A stretch of 5,122 bases of DNA from Barnesiella sp. (GTDB taxonomy: Bacteria > Bacteroidota > Bacteroidia > Bacteroidales > Muribaculaceae): NCBI GenBank assembly GCA_014801065.1, contig JAAVEX010000028.1, positions 5,381 through 10,502 of the forward strand, read 5' to 3'. Within the stretch, counting starts at the first letter, position 1, and the number at the start of each line of letters is the position of its first letter. Both the position numbers and the translations under genes were made by a program. Positions 1 to 5,122 of the stretch are shown piece after piece. The notes below the pieces were generated by a model. The model was not told the DNA's origin. It did not search any database and saw only the letters and a list, made by a program, of their open reading frames with translations.

Positions 1-938
1 TAGTCGAGAGCTTCACGATAAGCGCGTTCGCTCACGCCGACGCTCTGTGCGGCAATGCCCAGACGAGCGCCGTTCATAAGAGCCATCACATATTTGATAA
101 GACCCATGCGACGCGAACCGCAGAGTTCTGCTTTTGCATTTTTATAGGTGAGCTCACATGTGGGCGAGCCTTTGATACCCATTTTGTTTTCAATACGACG
201 AACGTCGACACCGCCATTGCGCTTATCGTAGATAAACATTGACAGACCGCGGCCGTCCTTGGTACCTTCTTCCGAGCGCGCGAGCACGAGATGGATGTCG
301 CTGTCGCCGTTGGTGATGAAGCGTTTAACGCCATTGAGCACCCATGTGCCGTCGGGCTGTTCGGTTGCTTTGAGCATCACGCTCTGGAGATCGGAGCCGG
401 CATCAGGTTCGGTAAGATCCATCGACATGGTTTCGCCTTTGCACACGCGGGGAATATAACGCTGCTTCTGGTCTTCATCGGCAAATTCGTAGATCGTTTC
501 GGCGCAGTCCTGAAGTCCCCAGAGGTTTTCAAAACCGGTATCGGCACGGCTGACGATATCAGCTGCCATGATATAGGGGGTGATGGGGAAGTTAAGACCA
601 CCGAGACGGCGCGGCATCGCCATGCCCATAAGGCCGGCTTTGCGGCAAAGTTCAAGGTTTTCCTGTGTGCCGTCGGCATAGATTACGCGTCCGTTTTCAA
701 CGCGCGGACCCTGATGGTCTACACTTTCAGCATTTTCAGCGATTTTGCCGCCACAGATTTCGCCTACCACTTCAAGCACTTTGTCGTAGGAGTCCATGGC
801 ATCCTCGAAGTCGAGGGGTGCATAGTCGTATTTGTCAGCGTCGGCGAAGTTGCGTTCTTTCAGTTCAACGATTTTTTGCATCAACGGGTGGTTGAGGTGA
901 TGCTTCAAATCGGGATTATCATTATAAAAATTAGCCAT
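1..938 (-). CDS. Acyl-CoA dehydrogenase, N-terminal 312 residues (3' end outside window)
   Basis: FAD enzyme that should oxidise an acyl-CoA at the alpha-beta bond (or run in reverse) and exchange electrons with the ETF encoded just upstream. The frame is open from ATG at 938 to the window edge, with the C-terminus missing. Residues 1-130 form the helical N-terminal part. LTEPDAGSD at 175-183 is the classic flavin/substrate motif of the family, followed by the middle beta domain (LNGVKRFITNGD, 201-212). KMGIKGSPTCEL (252-263) and MNGARLGIAAQSVG (288-301) open the C-terminal helical domain. The long N-terminus with VENGRVIYADG (80-90) and the GSPTCEL wording resemble the long DmdC/AidB-like dehydrogenases of about 570-600 residues rather than the 380-residue short-chain enzymes. 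The catalytic glutamate cannot be checked because it would lie past the edge. The start is 8 nt after the etfA stop, which fits an operon and settles the start. Substrate is unknown. Confidence 0.93.
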   Translation of the reverse strand, partial: MANFYNDNPDLKHHLNHPLMQKIVELKERNFADADKYDYAPLDFEDAMDSYDKVLEVVGEICGGKIAENAESVDHQGPRVENGRVIYADGTQENLELCRKAGLMGMAMPRRLGGLNFPITPYIMAADIVSRADTGFENLWGLQDCAETIYEFADEDQKQRYIPRVCKGETMSMDLTEPDAGSDLQSVMLKATEQPDGTWVLNGVKRFITNGDSDIHLVLARSEEGTKDGRGLSMFIYDKRNGGVDVRRIENKMGIKGSPTCELTYKNAKAELCGSRRMGLIKYVMALMNGARLGIAAQSVGVSERAYREALD

Positions 939-946
939 GGCTTAGT

Positions 947-1975
947 TTACTTGGAGTTCTTCTTGTAATATTTAATGAGTTTGGGGATCACATCTTCGGC
1001 ATTGCCGGTGATAACAAAGTCGGCGATTTTGTTGATAGGAGCTTCGGGATCATTGTTGATAGAGATGATGATCGAGCTTTCCTGCATGCCGGCAATGTGT
1101 TGAATCTGTCCGGAGATACCGCAAGCGATGTAAAGTTTCGGGCGCACGGTGACACCGGTCTGGCCGATCTGACGATCGTGGTCGGCAAAGCCGGCATCGA
1201 CTGCCGCACGCGATGCGCCTACCTCGCCACCGAGTGTTTCAGCGAGCTTGTAGAGGAGATCGAAATTTTCTTTTGATCCCATGCCGTAACCTCCGGCCAC
1301 GATGATCGGAGAGTTTTTGATGTTGACTTTAGATTTTTCAATAGCGCGGTCGAGAATTTCAACTACGAAATCGCTGTCGTCAACATATTTTTTCGCATCG
1401 AGGTCAATCACTTCACCAACGTGGTTAGGATCAAACACCTCTTTTTTCATTACACCTTCGCGCACGGTTGCCATCTGCGGACGGCAATCGGGGTTAACGA
1501 TCGTTGCAACGATGTTGCCACCGAATGCGGGACGGATCTGATAAAGAAGGTTTTCGTATTCTTTGCCTGTCTTGGGATCTTTGTGAGGACCGATTTCAAG
1601 CGATGTGCAGTCGGCGGTCAGACCGCTGTGGAGGCATGACGAAACGCGCGGGCCGAGGTCGCGGCCAATGCAAGTGGCGCCCATGAGGCATACCTGCGGT
1701 TTGATTTCGCGGAAGAGGTTGATGAGCACAGCCGCATGGGGGTTGGACGTATAGGGATAGAGGCGAGAGTCGGCTACTTTATACACGCGGTCAACACCGT
1801 AGGGGAAGAGCTGAGATTCAACGCCTTCAAGGTTGTCGCCGATCACTACGGCTTCGAGTTTAACGCCAAGTTTGTTGGCGAGCTCGCGGCCTTTGGTCAG
1901 CAGTTCGAGGCTTACGTCGGCTACTTTGCCGTCCTCAAACTCGCAATATACTATCAAGTTATTCTGGTCTGTCAT
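947..1975 (-). CDS. etfA: Electron transfer flavoprotein, alpha subunit
   Basis: Large subunit of the soluble ETF heterodimer, which binds FAD and shuttles electrons to or from acyl-CoA dehydrogenases. The protein has 342 residues, close to the usual 310-340. The N-terminal alpha/beta domain contains GRDLGPR (104-110) and SGLTADCTSLEI (117-128), then RPAFGGNI (148-155) and RPQMATVREGVM (165-176). The C-terminal FAD domain is clear: GASRAAVDAG (253-262), RQIGQTGVTVRPKLYIACGI (268-287), SGQIQHIAGM (288-297) and INNDPEAPI (306-314) match the conserved FAD-binding segments. No residue expected in the FAD site is obviously missing. The gene begins 32 nt after etfB and ends 8 nt before the dehydrogenase, so the three are probably co-transcribed. 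No Shine-Dalgarno sequence is visible before the ATG, as is usual in Bacteroidetes. Confidence 0.97.
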   Translation of the reverse strand: MTDQNNLIVYCEFEDGKVADVSLELLTKGRELANKLGVKLEAVVIGDNLEGVESQLFPYGVDRVYKVADSRLYPYTSNPHAAVLINLFREIKPQVCLMGATCIGRDLGPRVSSCLHSGLTADCTSLEIGPHKDPKTGKEYENLLYQIRPAFGGNIVATIVNPDCRPQMATVREGVMKKEVFDPNHVGEVIDLDAKKYVDDSDFVVEILDRAIEKSKVNIKNSPIIVAGGYGMGSKENFDLLYKLAETLGGEVGASRAAVDAGFADHDRQIGQTGVTVRPKLYIACGISGQIQHIAGMQESSIIISINNDPEAPINKIADFVITGNAEDVIPKLIKYYKKNSK

Positions 1976-2007
1976 AATAGTTGGTTAATTTGAGCGAGGG
2001 CTAAAGA

Positions 2008-2880
2008 TCAGCCGATCGTGTGGTTGGCAATGAGTTCTTTAACGAGTTCTTCGATCTGGTCATCGTTGTTTTCAATGGTGCGTGCTTCCTTGGCGGTGAA
2101 CACTACGTTTTCGATGGCCTTAACTTTGGTGGGCGATCCGGCAAGACCGATCTGCTGAGGATCAGCTTCAACAAATGCTGCACTCCATTCGGCAATGTTG
2201 AGGAAGGGGCGCTTTTCAAGAAGCTCTTTGTTGCGGTCGGAAAGCTTTTCTTTTTCAGAAGTGGATGCTGCATATTTGTATTTTTGGAGCAGCATGGCGT
2301 TGCGGGGGCGGCAATCGGCGGCTGAGCCGTTGACGGTCACGACGCAGGGAAGGGGTGCTTTAACAGTTTCAACACCATTTTCAAGACGACGCTTAACGGT
2401 GACGAATCCATCTTTAAGATCAAGGATTTCTTCGGCGTAGGTCACCTGAGGGATGCCGAGCTTTTCAGCAATCTGAGGGCCAACCTGAGCGGTGTCACCG
2501 TCGATGGCCTGACGACCGCCAAGAATAATGTCGTAGTCGCCGAATTTCTTTACTGCCTGTGCCAGTGAATAGGAAGTGGCGAGTGTGTCCGCACCGCCAA
2601 GAGCACGGTCAGTAAGAACGATACCGCCGTCGGCACCACGGAACATGGCTTCGCGGATCACTTCGGCAGCGCGGGGAAGACCCATTGTCAGAATAGTAAC
2701 TTTCGAACCGGGATTGGCGTCTTTGAGGCGGAGTGCCTGTTCGAGCGCGTTGAGGTCCTCGGGATTGAAGATGGCCGGGAGAGCGGCACGGTTGATAGTG
2801 CCGTCCTCTTTCATTGCATCTTTGCCCACGTTGCGAGTGTCAGGCACTTGCTTTGCGAGCACGATGATGTTCAGACTCAT
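2008..2880 (-). CDS. etfB: Electron transfer flavoprotein, beta subunit (bifurcating-type signature)
   Basis: Small ETF subunit, partner of EtfA. I take ATG at 2880 (290 residues, MSLNIIVLAKQVPDT), because a longer reading from 2964 adds 28 residues with no family resemblance and would begin upstream of the -7 promoter element at 2946-2953. Visible landmarks are VLAKQVPDT (7-15), FNPEDLNALEQAL (38-50), DRALGGADTLATSYSLA (91-107), GGRQAIDGDTAQVGPQ (121-136) and IGLAGSPTKVK (244-254). The 91-107 segment has the DTxATS wording found in electron-bifurcating ETFs such as that of Acidaminococcus, where EtfB binds a second FAD; mitochondrial-type EtfB binds AMP there instead. At 290 residues it is somewhat longer than the common 250-265, with extra sequence around 195-240. 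First gene of the apparent etfB-etfA-dehydrogenase operon. Identity is near certain; bifurcation is inference. Confidence 0.96.
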   Translation of the reverse strand: MSLNIIVLAKQVPDTRNVGKDAMKEDGTINRAALPAIFNPEDLNALEQALRLKDANPGSKVTILTMGLPRAAEVIREAMFRGADGGIVLTDRALGGADTLATSYSLAQAVKKFGDYDIILGGRQAIDGDTAQVGPQIAEKLGIPQVTYAEEILDLKDGFVTVKRRLENGVETVKAPLPCVVTVNGSAADCRPRNAMLLQKYKYAASTSEKEKLSDRNKELLEKRPFLNIAEWSAAFVEADPQQIGLAGSPTKVKAIENVVFTAKEARTIENNDDQIEELVKELIANHTIG

Positions 2881-2945
2881 ACGTTTGTTATTTCTATGGT
2901 TAGTTAATGATCGGTTTAGTTGAAAGATTGAACACTTTCGACCTA

Positions 2946-2953
2946 CAAAGATA
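2946..2953 (-). promoter_or_regulatory. Bacteroidetes-type -7 element before the etfBA operon
   Basis: Read on the minus strand this is TATCTTTG, a full match to the TAnnTTTG -7 consensus of the primary sigma factor in Bacteroidetes. It lies 65 nt upstream of the etfB ATG, which predicts transcription starting near 2938-2940 and a leader of about 60 nt. A TTTG -33 element at the usual spacing is not visible; the sequence there is GC-rich (CTGGGGCA). The rest of the 297-nt gap to the PurF-like gene holds that gene's terminator and a short palindrome; between about 2955 and 3099 I see no gene or clear signal. Confidence 0.6.
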
Positions 2954-3099
2954 TAAAAAAACATCGAGAATATGCCCCAGTTGTCCTATTTTTGTGATGA
3001 AAATTTTGTAATTCAGCTATATGGACTGATTTTGGAGGCGTTTGGCTGAGGCGGTGTTCGTGCGGTAATGTTGGAGAATATCTTCGTAAGGACGAATGC

Positions 3100-3137
3100 A
3101 AAAAGCTGCGCCACTGATTTTTATGTCGTGGCGCAGC
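3100..3137 (-). terminator. Intrinsic terminator of the PurF-like gene
   Basis: A perfect 10-bp inverted repeat (GCTGCGCCAC at 3105-3114 and GTGGCGCAGC at 3128-3137) encloses a 13-nt loop. On the minus strand it is followed directly by five T residues (3104-3100). It sits 40 nt after the PurF-like stop codon. On the plus strand no T tract follows, so it works in the minus direction only. It separates the PurF-like transcript from the etfBA operon. Confidence 0.9.
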
Positions 3138-3140
3138 GCA

Positions 3141-3156
3141 AGAAACAGTTTCTAAG
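3141..3156. repeat. Short palindrome matching the MITE-like element's ends
   Basis: AGAAACAGTTTCTAAG contains a 6-bp palindrome (AGAAAC/GTTTCT) around one base. Its last 14 bases (3143-3156) are identical to the right end plus flank of the element at 4639-4819 (4810-4823). It lies between the PurF-like stop codon and that gene's terminator. It could be a collapsed or deleted copy of the element, or a chance match in AT-rich sequence. Confidence 0.35.
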
Positions 3157-3177
3157 TGTTTTTAGGTTTGCGGGGGA

Positions 3178-4581
3178 TCAGAAGTGAGACGATCCGTCGA
3201 AACAGTGGGTGCAGATCTTGCATTTGGGAAGACCGATCGCTTCGACTATATTTTCAAGTGAGCTGAACTGAAGCGAGCTGAGCCCAAGACGAGTGCGGAT
3301 TTCCTCTACAAGATGGTTATATTCCGGAGTGCCGGTAGTGGAATATGCTTTAAGATTTGCATTATGATCTCCTTCGAGATCGGCGATTATCCGGCGGGTG
3401 ATAAGTTCAAGTTCGCTCTTGGATGCGGTGAAGTTGAGATATTCACATGCGTGGATGAGTGGCGGACAGGCGATGCGCATGTGTACGCCCTTGATGCCTG
3501 CGTCGAAGAGGTCCTTGACGTTGTCTCGAAGCTGGGTTCCGCGCACTATCGAGTCGTCGCAGAAGATCACGTGGCGGCCTTTCAGGAGCGCTTTGTTGGG
3601 GATGAGTTTCATTTTTGCCACCAGCTCGCGCCGTGCCTGGGTCGAGGGCGTGAAGCTGCGGGGCCATGTGGGGGTATATTTCACAATCCCACGAAGATAT
3701 GGCACTCCTTTGCCCTGAGAATATCCAAGAGCCATTCCGATGCCTGAGTCTGGAATAGCGCTGACGAAGTCGGCATAGTCCGTATCGGTTTTGCCCATTT
3801 CGCGTCCGGTAACGTAGCGCATACGGTCAACGTTGCGGCCCTCATACTGACACACCGGGTAGCCATAGTAGATCCAGAGAAAGGAGCATATCTGCATCTC
3901 CTTTTCCGGCTTTCGGAGAGTGGTCATCGATTCGGGGGTCAGTTCGACTATCTCGCCCGGTCCCACATTATAATAGTCCTCAAAACCGAGATTGGTGAAA
4001 GCGCATGACTCGGATGTTGCTGCAAATCCGTCGTCGCCCTTGCCTATGATGATCGGGGTGCGCCCGAGGAAGTCGCGTGCGGCAATGAGTTTGCCATCCA
4101 TCAGGATGAGCATCGAGCACGATCCTTTGACTCGGCGGTAGACGTTTTCGATGCCGCTGACTATATCTGCTCCTTCCGAAATGAGCGCGGCTATCATTTC
4201 CGTCGGGTTGATGATGTCGTAGGAATGTTCGCAGAAATGATGGCCCTTGGCGAGCATTTCTTGTTCGAGTTCTGCAATATTGTTGATTCGCGCCACGGTG
4301 ACGATAGCGAATTTGCCGAGATGACAGTTGACGATGATCGGCTGCGCATCGGTGTCGGAGATTACGCCGATGCCTGAGCATCCGGAAAAGTCTTTGAGAT
4401 CGGGCTCGAATTTGGTCCTGAAATAGGAGTTTTCGATGTTGTGGATAGATCGGGTAAAGATGCCGTTGTCAACGGTTGCCATTCCGGCACGCTTTGTCCC
4501 CATGTGACTGTTGTAGTCGACTCCGTAGAAGAGACGGTCTACGCAATTTGATTTGGCCGTAAGGCCGAAAAAACCTCCCAT
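3178..4581 (-). CDS. PurF-like amidophosphoribosyltransferase paralogue with a degenerate glutaminase site
   Basis: Related to PurF, which makes phosphoribosylamine from PRPP and glutamine in the first step of purine synthesis. The protein has 467 residues, normal for the family. Residues 1 to about 230 are the class-II (Ntn) glutaminase domain; about 231-467 form the phosphoribosyltransferase domain, with IPDSGIGMALGY (276-287), the PRPP loop VIFCDDSIVRGTQ (338-350) and PPLIHACEYLNF (373-384). The N-terminus reads MGGFFG instead of MCGIFG, so the catalytic Cys is Gly. By alignment from memory, the Arg, Asn-Gly oxyanion and Asp positions are also changed (IGVISDTD 71-78, VTVARINN 94-101, NPTE 125-128). 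Cysteines equivalent to the [4Fe-4S] ligands of Bacillus PurF remain: C232, C379, C454, C457. The MGGFFG start and smooth frame argue for a real start and an intact gene. Databases may call it purF. I infer it is not a normal glutamine-using enzyme; it may use ammonia, another amine, or be regulatory. I recall similar MGGFFG proteins across Bacteroidetes. Confidence 0.9.
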   Translation of the reverse strand: MGGFFGLTAKSNCVDRLFYGVDYNSHMGTKRAGMATVDNGIFTRSIHNIENSYFRTKFEPDLKDFSGCSGIGVISDTDAQPIIVNCHLGKFAIVTVARINNIAELEQEMLAKGHHFCEHSYDIINPTEMIAALISEGADIVSGIENVYRRVKGSCSMLILMDGKLIAARDFLGRTPIIIGKGDDGFAATSESCAFTNLGFEDYYNVGPGEIVELTPESMTTLRKPEKEMQICSFLWIYYGYPVCQYEGRNVDRMRYVTGREMGKTDTDYADFVSAIPDSGIGMALGYSQGKGVPYLRGIVKYTPTWPRSFTPSTQARRELVAKMKLIPNKALLKGRHVIFCDDSIVRGTQLRDNVKDLFDAGIKGVHMRIACPPLIHACEYLNFTASKSELELITRRIIADLEGDHNANLKAYSTTGTPEYNHLVEEIRTRLGLSSLQFSSLENIVEAIGLPKCKICTHCFDGSSHF

Positions 4582-4638
4582 AATAGTGAGTGTAAAGTGT
4601 TGAGTATGTAACTTAAAATATTCTGATTGTGACGTTAA

Positions 4639-4658
4639 GAAACTGTTTAAATTTATGT
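4639..4658 (+). repeat. Left terminal inverted repeat of the MITE-like element
   Basis: GAAACTGTTTAAATTTATGT, the exact reverse complement of 4800-4819. It is preceded by TAA (4636-4638), one half of the proposed target duplication. It contains TTTAAA and TAAATTTA, the latter also read as a possible -7 element on the minus strand. Confidence 0.85.
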
Positions 4659-4680
4659 CGAAAGTTTATTATCAGTCAAA
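4648..4680 (-). promoter_or_regulatory. Candidate promoter of the PurF-like gene inside the MITE-like element
   Basis: On the minus strand TTTG (4680-4677) is followed after 21 nt by TAAATTTA (4655-4648), which fits TAnnTTTG in all but the last base. This would place the start of transcription near 4640, at the element's left edge, with a leader of about 60 nt before the ATG at 4581. A promoter is needed here because a strong terminator closes purL. No better TAnnTTTG match lies between 4582 and 4640. The -7 is imperfect and the region AT-rich, so this is tentative. Confidence 0.35.
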
Positions 4681-4799
4681 TATGCCATGATTTCAGGAAT
4701 CTTTTTGGCGCTTTTTGCGTGATTCATCAGTCGTGATGCCCGCATCACTCCTTCTTCATCACACAAAAATCAATCAAAAAACTTCTCAAAATCATTGGC

Positions 4800-4819
4800 A
4801 CATAAATTTAAACAGTTTC
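4800..4819 (-). repeat. Right terminal inverted repeat of the MITE-like element
   Basis: ACATAAATTTAAACAGTTTC, pairing base for base with 4639-4658. It is followed by TAA (4820-4822), the second half of the proposed target duplication, and then by the tail side of the purL terminator 13 nt further on. Confidence 0.85.
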
Positions 4820-4834
4820 TAAGGAGCGAGGTTG

Positions 4835-4900
4835 AAAAAAATGAGGGCGGGAGAGTGTCGCTTTCGGTCGGTGACCTGTCCGGTTGCGTTCTCTCCCGCC
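4835..4900 (-). terminator. Intrinsic terminator of purL
   Basis: A perfect 10-bp stem (GGCGGGAGAG at 4846-4855 with CTCTCCCGCC at 4891-4900) begins 9 nt past the purL stop on the minus strand. A run of seven T residues follows (4841-4835) after CTCA. The 35-nt loop contains a second small hairpin, GGTC-GGT-GACC (4866-4876). The stem could also slow plus-strand transcription, where TTTT occurs some way after it, but the minus direction is far better supported. It implies the PurF-like gene has its own promoter. Confidence 0.88.
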
Positions 4901-4909
4901 TATGTCATT

Positions 4910-5122
4910 TTAACGGTTAGTTTTGTTTTGTTCGATCCATTTACGAGCGTTGATGAATCCGTCGATCCATGGAGTCACGTCGTTGCGGCGTCTCGATCGC
5001 GGATACCAAGCGCATTGCCATGGGAAGATGGCGCGTTCGAGGTGGGGCATCATTGCAAGATGGCGTCCGTCGGCCGAGCAGAGACCGGCCACAGCGCCGC
5101 GCGATCCGTTGGGATTGGCGGG
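4910..5122 (-). CDS. purL: Phosphoribosylformylglycinamidine synthase, C-terminal 70 residues (5' part outside window)
   Basis: End of the large, single-chain PurL, which converts FGAR, ATP and glutamine into FGAM in the fourth step of purine synthesis. Only the last part of the C-terminal class-I glutaminase domain is present. It starts with PANPNGSRGAVAGL at the window edge, then gives DGRHLAMMPHLERAIFPWQ and DVTPWIDGFINARKW before the TAA stop. PANPNGS, the MMPH-x-ER block with the His and Glu of the Cys-His-Glu triad, and the closing PW...F.NARK are hallmarks of the PurL C-terminus; the enterobacterial HPER is HLER here. The frame is open to the edge, and the GTG at 5092 is an internal Val, not a start. 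A terminator follows 9 nt after the stop. The glutaminase half of PurL looks functional, unlike that of the PurF-like neighbour. Confidence 0.95.
   Translation of the reverse strand, partial: PANPNGSRGAVAGLCSADGRHLAMMPHLERAIFPWQCAWYPRSRRRNDVTPWIDGFINARKWIEQNKTNR

Larger units (their letters stand above)
4639..4819. mobile_element. MITE-like element, 181 bp, with 20-bp perfect terminal inverted repeats
   Basis: The outer 20 bases at each end (4639-4658 and 4800-4819) are exact reverse complements, and the pair is flanked on both sides by TAA (4636-4638 and 4820-4822), as expected for a 3-bp target duplication. Perfect terminal repeats, TNA-type duplication, small size and no open frame of useful length fit a non-autonomous transposon. 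IS5-family elements are known to duplicate short TNA or TA targets, so a relative of that family could be the source, but this is only a guess. A small internal hairpin (GTGATG at 4733-4738, CATCAC at 4743-4748) lies near the centre. The element sits between the purL terminator and the PurF-like gene, breaking no gene. It could instead be a structured regulatory leader or a long cruciform. Confidence 0.6.

Noticed and set aside
291..968. 225-codon plus-strand open frame across the dehydrogenase gene
   Set aside because: It lies antisense to the clearly homologous acyl-CoA dehydrogenase frame, has no recognisable motifs, and overlaps the etfA 3' end; it is a shadow frame.
2881..2964. 28-residue N-terminal extension of EtfB starting at 2964
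   Set aside because: The extension lacks family similarity, spans the -7 element at 2946-2953, and the conserved EtfB start MSLNIIVLAKQVPDT begins at 2880.
2987..2994. Plus-strand TATTTTTG resembling a -7 promoter element
   Set aside because: No TTTG at the right distance and no plausible plus-strand gene downstream; it lies in AT-rich intergenic DNA.
3083..3096. Small inverted repeat TTCGT-AAGG-ACGAA
   Set aside because: Only 5 bp with no T tract, downstream of an already strong terminator; expected by chance.
3313..3747. 144-codon plus-strand open frame over the PurF-like gene
   Set aside because: Antisense shadow of the conserved phosphoribosyltransferase domain; no motif, promoter or neighbour supports it.
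4733..4748. Hairpin inside the MITE-like element as a terminator
   Set aside because: The 6-bp stem is not followed by a T run on either strand; noted only as internal structure.
4910..5092. A separate 60-residue gene starting at 5092
   Set aside because: The supposed start is an in-frame GTG inside purL; the frame continues upstream to the window edge as PANPNGSRGA, so it is the PurL C-terminus.

Overview
All genes in this window lie on the minus strand, so transcription runs from position 5122 towards 1. The window suggests a member of the order Bacteroidales, possibly a Muribaculaceae-like gut anaerobe. The reasons are: a TAnnTTTG-type -7 promoter element before etfB, start codons without a Shine-Dalgarno sequence, an MGGFFG-type PurF-like protein that I associate with Bacteroidetes, and an HLER-type PurL C-terminus. 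The family-level guess is inference.

Layout in the direction of transcription. (1) 5122-4910 is the last 70 codons of purL (FGAM synthase), closed by a strong intrinsic terminator at 4900-4835. (2) 4822-4636 is a compact element with a 20-bp perfect terminal inverted repeat flanked by TAA direct repeats. It looks like a MITE, the non-autonomous remnant of a transposon, and it occupies most of the gap between purL and the next gene. (3) 4581-3178 encodes a 467-residue PurF-like protein. Its phosphoribosyltransferase half and Fe-S cysteines look intact, but every residue of the class-II glutaminase active site that I could align is replaced. It is followed by a perfect-stem intrinsic terminator at 3137-3100. 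(4) A TAnnTTTG element at 2953-2946 starts an apparent operon etfB-etfA-acyl-CoA dehydrogenase (2880 to beyond 1), with gaps of 32 and 8 nt; the dehydrogenase runs off the window.

Function. The two halves are metabolically separate. purL and the PurF-like gene belong to, or derive from, de novo purine synthesis. The etfBA-dehydrogenase unit encodes an electron-transfer flavoprotein and the acyl-CoA dehydrogenase that presumably exchanges electrons with it. EtfB carries a DRxxGGADTxATS segment of the type known from electron-bifurcating ETFs, so the complex may couple acyl-CoA/enoyl-CoA redox chemistry to low-potential electron carriers.

The most notable items are the PurF-like protein with its glutaminase site erased, the MITE-like element directly upstream of it (possibly carrying its promoter), and the bifurcating-type EtfB signature. 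I see no tRNA, rRNA, CRISPR array or intact transposase gene.
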